The notes beneath the pieces were generated by a model that was given only the letters and a program-made list of their open reading frames with translations, made no database searches and was not told the origin of the DNA. Positions 15,717 through 23,627 of a stretch of 64,000 nt of DNA are shown piece by piece; position 1 is the stretch's first letter, and the number at the start of each line of letters is the position of its first letter. The translations under genes and the position numbers were made by a program. Where the stretch lies: NCBI GenBank assembly GCA_964250755.1, contig CAXUHB010000003.1, positions 124,001-188,000 on the forward strand, written 5' to 3'. The DNA is from DASWOJ01 sp964250755 (GTDB lineage: Bacteria > Pseudomonadota > Alphaproteobacteria > Acetobacterales > Acetobacteraceae).

Positions 15717-16553
15717 ATGAACGCTTCCACGTCCACGACGCACCGTTCATACCCCGAGGCCGCAGGGCGCTGGGCCGTGCGCCTGCTGCTGGCCGTTGCA
15801 GCCGCCACCATCTTCGTGCCGCTGGTGCTGACCTTCTACCTCAGCGTCTTCGACGAGACGCTCATCACCTTCCCGCCGCACGCCTACACCACGCGCTGGT
15901 ATGCCCGCATCCTGCCGGAGTTCGGGGGTGCGCTTCGCACCAGCCTGATGGTCGCACTGGCCGCCGTGGCCCTGGCGCTGCTGCTGGGCGTCCCTGCCGC
16001 CATCGGCCTGGCCCGGCGGCGCTTCCGCGGGCGCGGGGCGCTGTCCACCCTGCTGCTGGCGCCGCTGACGGTGCCGGGCATCGCCATCGGCCTGGGCATC
16101 TATGTCGGCGCCGTGGGGATCGAGGAACGGACGGCGTGGCCGCTGAGCGGGGCGATCCCGCTGATGGTCGCCGCCCACGTCCTGATCGCGCTGCCCTGGG
16201 TGGTGCGCCTGTGCCTGGCCGCGCTGTCCAATCAGGACCCGGCGGCGGAGGAGGCCGCGGCCAGCCTGGGCGCCCCGCCATGGCGCGTCGTGTGGCGCGT
16301 GACGCTGCCGGCCATGCGCGGCGGCATCGTGGCCGGGGCGCTGTTCGCGTTCATCGTGTCGTTCGAGAACCTGGAGATGACGCTGTTCCTGACGGCGCCG
16401 GGCATGACGACGCTGCCGATCTCGGTGCTGCAATACCTGCAATACCACATAGACCCGCTGGTCGCCGCGGTGGCCGTGGCGCAGGTGGTGCTGGTGGGCG
16501 GGGCGCTGCTGCTGCTGGACCGCCTGGTGCCGATCAGCCGGGCGGTGGCATGA
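15717..16553 (+). CDS. ABC importer permease (PotC-like), second system
   Basis: A 278-residue six-helix permease that opens the second polyamine-type importer. TTRWYARILPEF is the usual PotC-type first periplasmic loop, and the EAA loop reads EAAASLGAPPWRVVWRVTLPAMRGG. ATG 15717 was chosen over an in-frame codon at 15681 because MNASTS leads directly to the first helix. It overlaps the ATPase start in an ATGA junction. The gene order (permease, ATPase, binding protein, permease) differs from the upstream system, so the two are not a simple tandem duplication. Confidence 0.9.
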   Translation: MNASTSTTHRSYPEAAGRWAVRLLLAVAAATIFVPLVLTFYLSVFDETLITFPPHAYTTRWYARILPEFGGALRTSLMVALAAVALALLLGVPAAIGLARRRFRGRGALSTLLLAPLTVPGIAIGLGIYVGAVGIEERTAWPLSGAIPLMVAAHVLIALPWVVRLCLAALSNQDPAAEEAAASLGAPPWRVVWRVTLPAMRGGIVAGALFAFIVSFENLEMTLFLTAPGMTTLPISVLQYLQYHIDPLVAAVAVAQVVLVGGALLLLDRLVPISRAVA

Positions 16554-17689
16554 GCCGCCTGACGCTGGACCGCCTGGGCAAGCGCTACGGCAAGGCGCTG
16601 GCGGTGGACGGGGTCAGCCTGGACATCGCGCAGGGGGAGCTTGTCGTGCTGCTCGGCCCCTCCGGCTGCGGCAAGACCACGACGCTGCGGATGGTCGCGG
16701 GCTTCGTGGAGGCCAGCGCGGGCGACGTGCTGCTGGACGGGCGAAGCGTGCTGGCGCTGCCGCCGCACCGGCGGGACATGGGGCTGGTGTTCCAGTCCTA
16801 CGCCCTGTTCCCGCACCTGACGGTGGCGCGCAACGTCGCCTTCGGGCTGGAGATGCGCGGGATGGCCCGCCCGGCGCGCGACGCCCGCGTGGCCGAGATG
16901 CTGCGCCTGACCCGGCTGGGGCCGCTGGCGGACCGCCTGCCCCGGCAGCTCTCGGGCGGGCAGCAGCAGCGGGTGGCGCTGGCCCGGGCGCTGGCGATCC
17001 AGCCGCGCGTGCTGCTGCTGGACGAGCCGCTGTCCAACCTGGACGCGTCGCTGCGCGCCGAGGTCGGGCGGGAAATCCGCCTGCTGCAGCGCGCGTCCGG
17101 CCTGACAACGGTGATGGTGACGCACGACCAGGACGAGGCGATGGCGATGGCAGACCGCCTGGTGGTGATGCGGGACGGCCGGGTGCAGCAGGCGGGCACG
17201 CAGGAGGACTTGTACGAGCGTCCGGCGACGCCGTTCGTCGCCGGGTTCATCGGGCGGAGCAACATGGTGCCGGGCGTCCTGGCGGACGGCGCGGTGCGCG
17301 CGGGCGGCGCGGCGCTGCGCCTGGCCGGGCGCTACGACGGCGCGGGCGCCTGCACCCTGGCGCTGCGTCCGGAGCGCGTGGCGCTGGCAGCACCTGGCAC
17401 GGGCCAGGCGGACGGGGTGGTGGAGCTGTCGAGCTACCTGGGCGCGGTGCGGGAGCACCTGGTGCGGCTGGGGCCGGACCTGGCCGTGCTGGTCCGCGAC
17501 CCCACCGGCGGCGGCGGGCGGCTGCATCCGGCGGGAGAGCGCGTGGCCCTGCGCTGGGACTCCGGGGCGGAGCGGGTGTTCGACGCCGAGGACGGCCCTC
17601 TTCTCCCTCTCCCTCCGGGAGAGGGCCGGGGTGAGGGAGGCCACGCGCGCGAACCCCAACCCGTTGGCAGCGCCGCCCTCGATGTTTGA
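16550..17689 (+). CDS. ABC importer ATP-binding protein (PotA-like), second system; 3' end formed by a dispersed repeat
   Basis: A 379-residue ATPase with Walker A GPSGCGKTTT, signature LSGGQQQR, Walker B LLLDEPLSNLD, switch THDQDE and a TOBE domain from about residue 270. The last 30 or so codons are unusual: the intergenic palindromic repeat at 17599-17642 is read in frame as LLPLPPGEGRGEGG, followed by a short tail. The conserved domain ends before this (RWDSGAERVFDA), so the repeat has replaced or extended the native C-terminus. The catalytic part is intact and the protein is expected to work. Confidence 0.92.
   Translation: MSRLTLDRLGKRYGKALAVDGVSLDIAQGELVVLLGPSGCGKTTTLRMVAGFVEASAGDVLLDGRSVLALPPHRRDMGLVFQSYALFPHLTVARNVAFGLEMRGMARPARDARVAEMLRLTRLGPLADRLPRQLSGGQQQRVALARALAIQPRVLLLDEPLSNLDASLRAEVGREIRLLQRASGLTTVMVTHDQDEAMAMADRLVVMRDGRVQQAGTQEDLYERPATPFVAGFIGRSNMVPGVLADGAVRAGGAALRLAGRYDGAGACTLALRPERVALAAPGTGQADGVVELSSYLGAVREHLVRLGPDLAVLVRDPTGGGGRLHPAGERVALRWDSGAERVFDAEDGPLLPLPPGEGRGEGGHAREPQPVGSAALDV
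17599..17642 (+). repeat. 44-bp GC-rich palindromic repeat, copy c (inside ATPase coding end)
   Basis: Same family as 12791-12834, with core CTCTCCCTCCGGGAGAG followed by GGCCGGGGTGAGGGAGGCC. It lies inside the 3' end of the ATPase gene and is translated. Confidence 0.9.
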
Positions 17690-17705
17690 CCGTTGCGCTT
17701 GCCGT

Positions 17706-17741
17706 TTCCCTCACCCCGACCCTCTCCCGGAGGGAGAGGGG
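17706..17741 (-). repeat. GC-rich palindromic repeat, copy d
   Basis: Reverse-oriented partner of the copy at 17599-17642: TCCCTCACCCCGACC then the core CTCTCCCGGAGGGAGAGG. It lies in the 84-bp gap between ATPase and binding-protein genes. The spacing of the c/d pair (64 bp) is similar to that of the a/b pair in the other ABC operon. Confidence 0.88.
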
Positions 17742-17773
17742 CAGCAGCACCCAACTTGAAAGGATCACCCTTC

Positions 17774-18814
17774 ATGCCCCCAACCCGGACCACCCGCCGC
17801 GCCGTCCTGGCGGGCGCTGCCGCGCTGCCGCTGGCGGGCATCCGCCCGGCCCATGCCGCGGATGGCGTCACCGTCGCCACCTGGGGCGGGGACTATGCCA
17901 ACCTGCTGCGCGCCAACGTGGACGATCCGCTGATGGTGCCGCAGGGCATCGCCGTCACCCAGGACACCGGGGACGAGGACCCGCGCGTCGCCAAGATGTT
18001 CGCCCAGCGCCGCCTGCCGCGCGGCGGCGCCGACGTGGTGTGCCTGCAGGCCGTCCGCGCGCATGAGGTGCAGGAGGCCGGCCTGCTGGAGCCGCTGGAC
18101 GCCGCCAAGGTGCCCAACCTGGCCCATGCCCTGCCCAACCTCCAGACGACGTTCTACGGCCCGCACATCTGGAGTCCGCAGGTCATCATCTACAACCCGG
18201 ACCGCGTGCCCGACCCGCCCAAGACCTTCACCGATCTGCTGGACCCCAAGTGGAAGGGCAAGGTGGGCGTGGGCGACATCAACTACTTCTACGTGATGAT
18301 GGCCGCCGCCCTGGCTTCCGCGGGCGACCCCAACAAGGTCGAGGACGCCGCGGCGCGCGACCTCGTGCTGCGCCTGAACCGCAACGGGCTGCGGCTGTAC
18401 CCCTCCACGGACAGCATCGGCGCGGGCGTCAAGTCCGGGGAGATTGACGTGGGGCTGATGTGGCACGCCCGGGTGCTGATGTGGCAGAACGCCGGCATCC
18501 CCGTGCGGGCGCAGTTCCCCGCCGAAGGCTCGGTGCTGTATCTGTCCGGCATGGTCGTGCCCAAGAACGCGCCCAACAAGGCCGGGGCGTTCCGCTACCT
18601 GAACGCCATGATGGAGCCTTCGGCGCAGCGCGGCTTCGCGGACCGGATGGGCTACCAGCCGACGGTGGACAACTCTCCGCTGGATGGCGCGCTAGGCCAA
18701 CGCCTGGCCCTGCCCGACCCGGCGCCGCGCATGACGCTGCCGGACTATGGCATCGTCGGCAAGATGCAGGGGCCGGCGTCGGAGTGGTGGAACAAGAACG
18801 TGCGCGGTGCCTGA
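17774..18814 (+). CDS. ABC importer substrate-binding protein (PotD-like), second system
   Basis: A 346-residue periplasmic binding protein. The leader TTRRAVLAGAAALPLAG has a twin-arginine-like motif and an AHA cleavage site near residue 28. The mature start GVTVATWGGDY, the domain-hinge IYNPDRVPDPPKTFTDLLDP and the C-terminal PSAQRGFADRMGYQPT are typical of PotD/family-1 binding proteins for polyamines and similar cations or small acids. It sits between its ATPase and second permease genes and overlaps the latter by 8 nt. Confidence 0.9.
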   Translation: MPPTRTTRRAVLAGAAALPLAGIRPAHAADGVTVATWGGDYANLLRANVDDPLMVPQGIAVTQDTGDEDPRVAKMFAQRRLPRGGADVVCLQAVRAHEVQEAGLLEPLDAAKVPNLAHALPNLQTTFYGPHIWSPQVIIYNPDRVPDPPKTFTDLLDPKWKGKVGVGDINYFYVMMAAALASAGDPNKVEDAAARDLVLRLNRNGLRLYPSTDSIGAGVKSGEIDVGLMWHARVLMWQNAGIPVRAQFPAEGSVLYLSGMVVPKNAPNKAGAFRYLNAMMEPSAQRGFADRMGYQPTVDNSPLDGALGQRLALPDPAPRMTLPDYGIVGKMQGPASEWWNKNVRGA

Positions 18815-19694
18815 CGCGGCGGCTGTCCACCTTGCCGGGGCCGCCGCGCCCCGGCGGGTCCGCACCCTGGGCGCCGCGCCCTTCCTTGGCCCGGCGACGC
18901 TGGCCGTCTGCGTCATGCTGGTGGCGCCGCTGCTGCTGATCCTGCGGTTCAGCCTGAACCAGTACGACCCCAAGGAGCTGATGATCGAGACGGTGACGGG
19001 CGCGAACTACCTGCGCCTGCTGTCCGACCCGTTCTACCGCGGCGTGCTGCGGACCACGCTGGGCGTTGCCGCCGCCTCCACCGTCCTGTGCCTGGTGCTG
19101 GGCCTGCCGGTGGCCTACCGGCTGGCGCGCATGGCGGGCCGGTGGAAGTCGGCCTGCATGCTGGCCGTGGTGCTGCCGCTGTTCGTGGGCAGCACCGTGC
19201 GGATGGTGGGCTGGATGATCCTGTTCGCGCATGGCGGCATGGTGGACACGGTGGTGCGCCGGCTGACGGGATCGGGGCTGGAGCTGATGTACACGACCTT
19301 CGCGGTCGTGTCCGGCATCGTGTCCATCACCCTGCCCTTCGCGATCCTGACGATGCAGAGCGCCATCGAGACGGTGGACCCGCGGGTGGAGGAAGCGGCG
19401 CGCAGCCTGGGCGCGGCGCCGGGGCGGAGCTTCTGGCGGGTGGTGTGGCCCTTGGCGCTGCCGGGCACGGCGACGGCGGGCATCCTGTGCTTCATCCTGG
19501 CGATGAACGCCTACGCCACGCCGTATCTGCTGGGCGGCCCGCGGTTCCAGATGATGGCGCCGCAGCTGTACTGGGAGTTCAGCACCAACAACAACTGGCC
19601 TTTCGCCTCGGCGATGGCGCTGCTGCTGATGACGACGACGCTGGTGCTAACGGGGTGCAGCGGGCTGCTGATCCCTCGGCGGTATCGGGCATGA
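18807..19694 (+). CDS. ABC importer permease (PotB-like), second system
   Basis: A 295-residue six-helix permease. GTG 18807 is the likely start because it overlaps the binding-protein stop by 8 nt and leads into a polar N-terminus and first helix; the in-frame codons before it are antisense-like. EAA loop: EEAARSLGAAPGRSFWRVVWPLALPG. It closes the second operon; a 197-bp gap follows that contains a decayed piece of the GCAATGACG repeat family (19774-19802). Confidence 0.9.
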   Translation: MPDAAAVHLAGAAAPRRVRTLGAAPFLGPATLAVCVMLVAPLLLILRFSLNQYDPKELMIETVTGANYLRLLSDPFYRGVLRTTLGVAAASTVLCLVLGLPVAYRLARMAGRWKSACMLAVVLPLFVGSTVRMVGWMILFAHGGMVDTVVRRLTGSGLELMYTTFAVVSGIVSITLPFAILTMQSAIETVDPRVEEAARSLGAAPGRSFWRVVWPLALPGTATAGILCFILAMNAYATPYLLGGPRFQMMAPQLYWEFSTNNNWPFASAMALLLMTTTLVLTGCSGLLIPRRYRA

Positions 19695-19891
19695 CGGGAC
19701 GGCGAGCGGCCTTTGCTGGAGCAAATCTGTCCGTTGGGGAAGATTGGCAAGGCCAGTCCTGGCGGCCCCTGCAGGCCGCGCCGCAAGCGGCTCGCAATGA
19801 CGGGCTCCCGCCACACCGTGGCGCCGTGGTCTGGCGGAAGGCGCTGGCGCTTTTCCACCCTACGTAGGGCGATGGTCCTTTGGGCGTGGCG

Positions 19892-21505
19892 TCAGGCCGC
19901 GCCCCAGGCGGCCAGCTCCTCCCGCCGCAGGCCTGTGTCCACCGCGTGCAGGCCGGCTGGGCCGCCCAGGACGTTGACCGGCAGCGTGCCTGGCGTGGTG
20001 GCGGCCCAGCCAGGGCCGGGCGTGCCGGTGCGGGCGAAGCCGGACCAGGCGCGCAGCATGGACGCTGATAGCGCCGCCGCATCCGGCCCGGCGCCGACCT
20101 TGGCGGCAAAGAACGGGTCGGCGTAGGTGCCGAACACGAAAGGGATTTCCGACGTGTGCGGCACGCCATGCGCCGGGGCCGCCAGGGGCCGCTCGAACTC
20201 ATACAGGTAAGTGGGATGCCCAGCGACGGCGTGGCGGGCGGCAGCCTCCCGCGCGCGCAGGCGGAACACGATGTCGGTGTAGGCGGCGATCCACAGGGCC
20301 AGCGGCGTCCCGGCCTCGTTCCGGGCGGCAGCGGCGGCGGCGTAGGCGTCCACGACGCGCTCGGGCGGCACGCCGGCGGCCTCGGGCCGGTAGATCGCCG
20401 CGAGGTCGCGCACCATGCCGACGAGTTGCGCGCGGTCCCCGGGCGGCTGCAGGCCGGGGATGGGCTGGCCGTCCGGGCCGACCAGGTCGTACCAGAACGT
20501 CGCCTCGGACCGCGTGGTGCCGATCAGCAGCGGGATGGGGGACAGCGCGCCGTCGCGCGGCCAGGTCCGCAGCACCACCCCGTCCAGCACGGGCAGCACG
20601 GGCGGGCGGCCCAGGCTTCGGGCCATGGCGGGGTCGCGGGCCAGTTGCAGCTCGGCGGCGTGCAGGGCCTGGGCGGGAACGGCGCGCAAGCCCGGCACAT
20701 CGGTGCCCATGCGCCGGGCCAGCGCTTCGGCATAGGCGGCGGCAGTCGCCACCTCCGGGAAGCCGGGGGCGCCGTGCAGCGACCCGCTCTCGATGATCGC
20801 CTTGTGCAGCAGCCCGGCGTTGCGCGGGTTCTGCGCGATGGAAGCGGTGGAGGACCCGCCGGCGGACTGGCCGAACAGGGTGACGTTGCCGGGATCGCCG
20901 CCGAAGGCCGCAATGTTGGCCTGCACCCAGCGCAGCGCCGCCACCTGGTCCTGCAAGCCCCAGTTGGCGAACGCGCCTGTCTCCGCGTCGGCCAGGGCGG
21001 GATGGCCCAGCCAGCCCAGCACGCCCAGGCGGTAGTTGATGGTGACGACGACGACATCGCCGTCGCGCGCCAGCGCCGCGCCGACCGTGCCGGCGGCGTC
21101 GCCCCGGCCCGCGCGCCAGGCGCCGCCGTGCAGCCACACCATGACCGGGCGCTTGCCGCTGGGGTCAGGCGTCCAGACGTTCAGGACCAGGCAGTCCTCG
21201 CTTTGGGTTGGCACCGGCTCATACAGCCAGGCCGCGCCTCCGCCGAAGGTCTGGATGGGGGCCGCGCCGGGGCGGCTGGCGTCGCGCGGCTCGGTCCAGC
21301 GTGGGGCCGGGCGCGGGGAGGCGTAGCGCAGCGGACCCGTGGGCGCGGCGGCATAGGGCAAGCCGAGGAAGGCGGTCACGCCCCCGGCAGCGACGCCCCG
21401 CACCGGGCCGCAGGATGCATCAACCTCCGCCGCCCGTGCGCCGGGGGCGATCAGAAGCGCGGCGGCGGCCAGGAGGGGGCGGCGTCCGATGGGGTGGTCG
21501 GGCAT
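19892..21505 (-). CDS. Carboxylesterase type B (secreted)
   Basis: A 537-residue alpha/beta-hydrolase of the carboxylesterase/para-nitrobenzyl esterase family. It has a leader IGRRPLLAAAALLIAPGARA (RR pair, AxA site), oxyanion region WLHGGAW, nucleophile elbow FGQSAGGSSTA, and the histidine loop PHTSEIPFVFG. Most relatives have Glu before the nucleophile serine (GESAGG); here it is Gln, a common bacterial variant. Start ATG 21505 has GGAG upstream; the longer frame to 21565 lacks one. Probably a periplasmic esterase of unknown substrate, transcribed away from a promoter region shared with the low-GC ORF to its right. Confidence 0.9.
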   Translation of the reverse strand: MPDHPIGRRPLLAAAALLIAPGARAAEVDASCGPVRGVAAGGVTAFLGLPYAAAPTGPLRYASPRPAPRWTEPRDASRPGAAPIQTFGGGAAWLYEPVPTQSEDCLVLNVWTPDPSGKRPVMVWLHGGAWRAGRGDAAGTVGAALARDGDVVVVTINYRLGVLGWLGHPALADAETGAFANWGLQDQVAALRWVQANIAAFGGDPGNVTLFGQSAGGSSTASIAQNPRNAGLLHKAIIESGSLHGAPGFPEVATAAAYAEALARRMGTDVPGLRAVPAQALHAAELQLARDPAMARSLGRPPVLPVLDGVVLRTWPRDGALSPIPLLIGTTRSEATFWYDLVGPDGQPIPGLQPPGDRAQLVGMVRDLAAIYRPEAAGVPPERVVDAYAAAAAARNEAGTPLALWIAAYTDIVFRLRAREAAARHAVAGHPTYLYEFERPLAAPAHGVPHTSEIPFVFGTYADPFFAAKVGAGPDAAALSASMLRAWSGFARTGTPGPGWAATTPGTLPVNVLGGPAGLHAVDTGLRREELAAWGAA

Positions 21506-21682
21506 GGGGCTGCTCCAAGGGGTGCGGTCCCGGTCATCTTGGGGGCGGGCAACGGCGTCGGGCAAGCTCGGCGCGGGACGGGTACTGTCTCGGTTTGGAA
21601 TGGAGGTTCACGACCCATTGCGGACTTTCGAAGCCTGCTTCACAAGTCAGCAATGTCCCCTCCTTCATCAAGGTTGGAGCGA

Positions 21683-22051
21683 ATGGAGTCTCGTCCCGCG
21701 TTTCAGAACGAAACCGTGCCTGAGCCGCCTGCGATGCATGACCATCGTGAGCCGGAATGCCTGTGGCCGCATGCGTGCTTCTGCTGTCGCAAGTCGTGGA
21801 AGATTCCAGACAAGTCGAGTGCTAGGTGCCCGGAATGCAGAGGCGACCTTCACTGGATGGGTCGAGCTTTCAAGGTCCCGAAGAAGAATGACGGCGAGCA
21901 GTGGGAGAAGGTGCAGGCGCTTTGGGTAGCTGGCTTTCGTTTTGTGTTAAATACGGCTTGGGCGAAACCGGAGCCGTATCCCGAGCGGCTTCGGGACGTG
22001 GCTGATTTCGTTGAGCGCAACCCAAAGCATCCATTCCGTCTCGGGTGCTGA
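21683..22051 (+). CDS. Small zinc-ribbon protein, low GC
   Basis: A 122-residue protein with a four-cysteine zinc ribbon: ACFCCRKSWKIP and ARCPECRGDLHWMG. The following GRAFKVPKKND and WVAGFRF are conserved-looking, so I judge it a real gene although I cannot name its function. ATG 21683 has TTGGAG seven bases upstream; ATG 21653 is a longer option. The gene and its flanks are about 55 percent GC with unbiased third positions, against about 70 percent around it, which suggests recent acquisition. No phage or transposon gene is next to it. A nucleic-acid or protein-binding role is only a guess from the ribbon. Confidence 0.7.
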   Translation: MESRPAFQNETVPEPPAMHDHREPECLWPHACFCCRKSWKIPDKSSARCPECRGDLHWMGRAFKVPKKNDGEQWEKVQALWVAGFRFVLNTAWAKPEPYPERLRDVADFVERNPKHPFRLGC

Positions 22052-22257
22052 GTTCTGCTCCCCACCAGGAGCCGACATTCAAACTGAGCCGCTGCCGCGG
22101 GACGGGACCGCTTGGCAGCCATCGCGGCGTGGTCACTGCGGGTTCGATGATGCTGTGCTAGAGGCTACTGGATCGCCACGCCGCAAGGGCGGCTCGCGAT
22201 GACAACGCCTGGCATCTCGGCGCTTGGTGTGTCGGAACCGGGCCGCACTGGCCGCCG

Positions 22258-23271
22258 TCAGTCCCCGCCCAGCGCCGCCGCCTCCGGAAAGAACATCTCC
22301 TCCAGGCTGGTGGGCGCCTGCCGGATCGAGCCGATGCGGGCCATGAACTGCGCGGTCCGCAGCACCTTGGCCGGGCGCAGGGTGTAGGCGTAGTCCTTGT
22401 CGCCGATGATGGCCAGGATGTCGGCCTCCGTGCTGCGCCGGTCGCGCGCCAGTTCCAGATACAGGCGGGCGGCGGCGGGCTTGTCCGCGTTGATGATTTC
22501 GATGGCCTCGGCCAGCCCGTCGTAGAAGGCGCGGAACACCAGGGGGTTCGCCTCGCGGAAGCGGCTGCTGGCCAGCAGGGTCAGCGCGGTCGCCGGGCCG
22601 CCCAGGATGTCGTAGTTGGTCAGCAGCAGCCGCGCGCCGGGCACCTTGATCTCCTGCTCGTAGAATGGGGAGGAGCTGAAGTGCGCGTTCACCCCGGCGG
22701 CCCCGCTGCTGAAGGCGGCCAGCGCGTCCGGGTGGGAGAGGGAGATCGTGTAGGGGTCCAGCCGCCCGTGCTGGCCGTCTCCGAACGCCTCCTGCGCGGC
22801 CATCTGCAGCATGATGGCCTGGGTGGAGATTTTCACGGACGGGACGGCGATCTTGTCGGCCTCCGTGAAGTCCCGGATCGTGCGGACGGCGGGGTTGCGG
22901 GTGATGAGATACAGCGGATAGGTCGTGATGACGGCGACGCCCTTCACGCCGACGTTGCGCCGGGTCTTGTCCCATAGGGTGATCAGCGACGGGGCGCCCT
23001 GGGCGGCGAACTGCACCGCGCCGGATACCAGCCCGTCGTTCATGACGCTGGGGCCGGCAACCTGGACCCAGTTGACCTTCAGGCCCTCGATCCCCGCGGC
23101 GCGGGCGTGGGTCTCGGCCAGGCCCAGGCGCTCCATGACCATGAGCGGCAGGATGCTGACGCCGTACTGCTCGGCCACGGTGATCTCGGTCATCTCCGCC
23201 CGGGCCGGAACGGGGCCGAGCAGCAGGGCGGCCAGGATCAGGCGGGCGATGCGGGCTGCGATGCGGGTCAT
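22258..23271 (-). CDS. NMT1/SsuA-like ABC substrate-binding protein, orphan
   Basis: A 337-residue exported binding protein of the nitrate/sulfonate/pyrimidine-precursor (NMT1/THI5-like) type. A signal peptide LILAALLLGPVPARA is followed by EITVAEQYGVSILPLMVMERLGL, the usual first strand and helix, then AAQGAPSLITLWDK and VPSVKISTQAIMLQMAA. No permease or ATPase gene is adjacent; instead it forms an operon with the two AtuA-like genes (ATGA overlap with the upstream one). It probably uses a transporter encoded elsewhere, with a substrate related to the AtuA-like pathway. Confidence 0.88.
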   Translation of the reverse strand: MTRIAARIARLILAALLLGPVPARAEMTEITVAEQYGVSILPLMVMERLGLAETHARAAGIEGLKVNWVQVAGPSVMNDGLVSGAVQFAAQGAPSLITLWDKTRRNVGVKGVAVITTYPLYLITRNPAVRTIRDFTEADKIAVPSVKISTQAIMLQMAAQEAFGDGQHGRLDPYTISLSHPDALAAFSSGAAGVNAHFSSSPFYEQEIKVPGARLLLTNYDILGGPATALTLLASSRFREANPLVFRAFYDGLAEAIEIINADKPAAARLYLELARDRRSTEADILAIIGDKDYAYTLRPAKVLRTAQFMARIGSIRQAPTSLEEMFFPEAAALGGD

Positions 23272-23627
23272 GGGGCGCTCCGGTGGGTGGGCAGGTGCGG
23301 TACCAGCGCGTCCGGCACGTCCACCAGCAGGCCGAGCACGCGGTAGGAGTTGGTCTTGCCGTGGATGTCGAGGTTAAGGCTGGCGTTCACCCCGCCTTCC
23401 AGCACCTCGTCCACCACGAAGTTGAGGGCGTGCAGGTTGGGCAGCTCGTAGCGCACGACGGCGGTGGCGCCGCGGTGGCGGAACAGGTCGTGGACGCGCT
23501 CCGCCGTCACCTGGTCCAGCAAGACGGGCCAGAGGTCGGGATGGTAGGCGATGACGGACACGTTCAGCCGGTTGCCCTTGTCCCCGGCGCGGGCGTGGGC
23601 GACCTGGTGCAGCGGAAGGGTCGTCAC
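23268..23627 (-). CDS. AtuA C-terminal-like (ferredoxin-fold) domain protein
   Basis: A 119-residue protein corresponding to the C-terminal domain of AtuA (acyclic terpene utilisation) proteins: HQVAHARAGDKGNRLNVSVIAY, VRYELPNLHALNFVVDEVL and GGVNASLNLDIHGKTN are typical. GTG 23627 starts it, overlapping the stop of the DUF1446 gene by four bases, so the N- and C-terminal halves of AtuA are made as separate, coupled chains. Biochemical role of the domain is not established. Confidence 0.88.
   Translation of the reverse strand: MTTLPLHQVAHARAGDKGNRLNVSVIAYHPDLWPVLLDQVTAERVHDLFRHRGATAVVRYELPNLHALNFVVDEVLEGGVNASLNLDIHGKTNSYRVLGLLVDVPDALVPHLPTHRSAP

Noticed and set aside
10630..19694. The two neighbouring PotABCD-like systems as a recent tandem duplication
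   Set aside because: Gene orders differ (ATPase-binding-permease-permease against permease-ATPase-binding-permease) and the proteins are clearly diverged.
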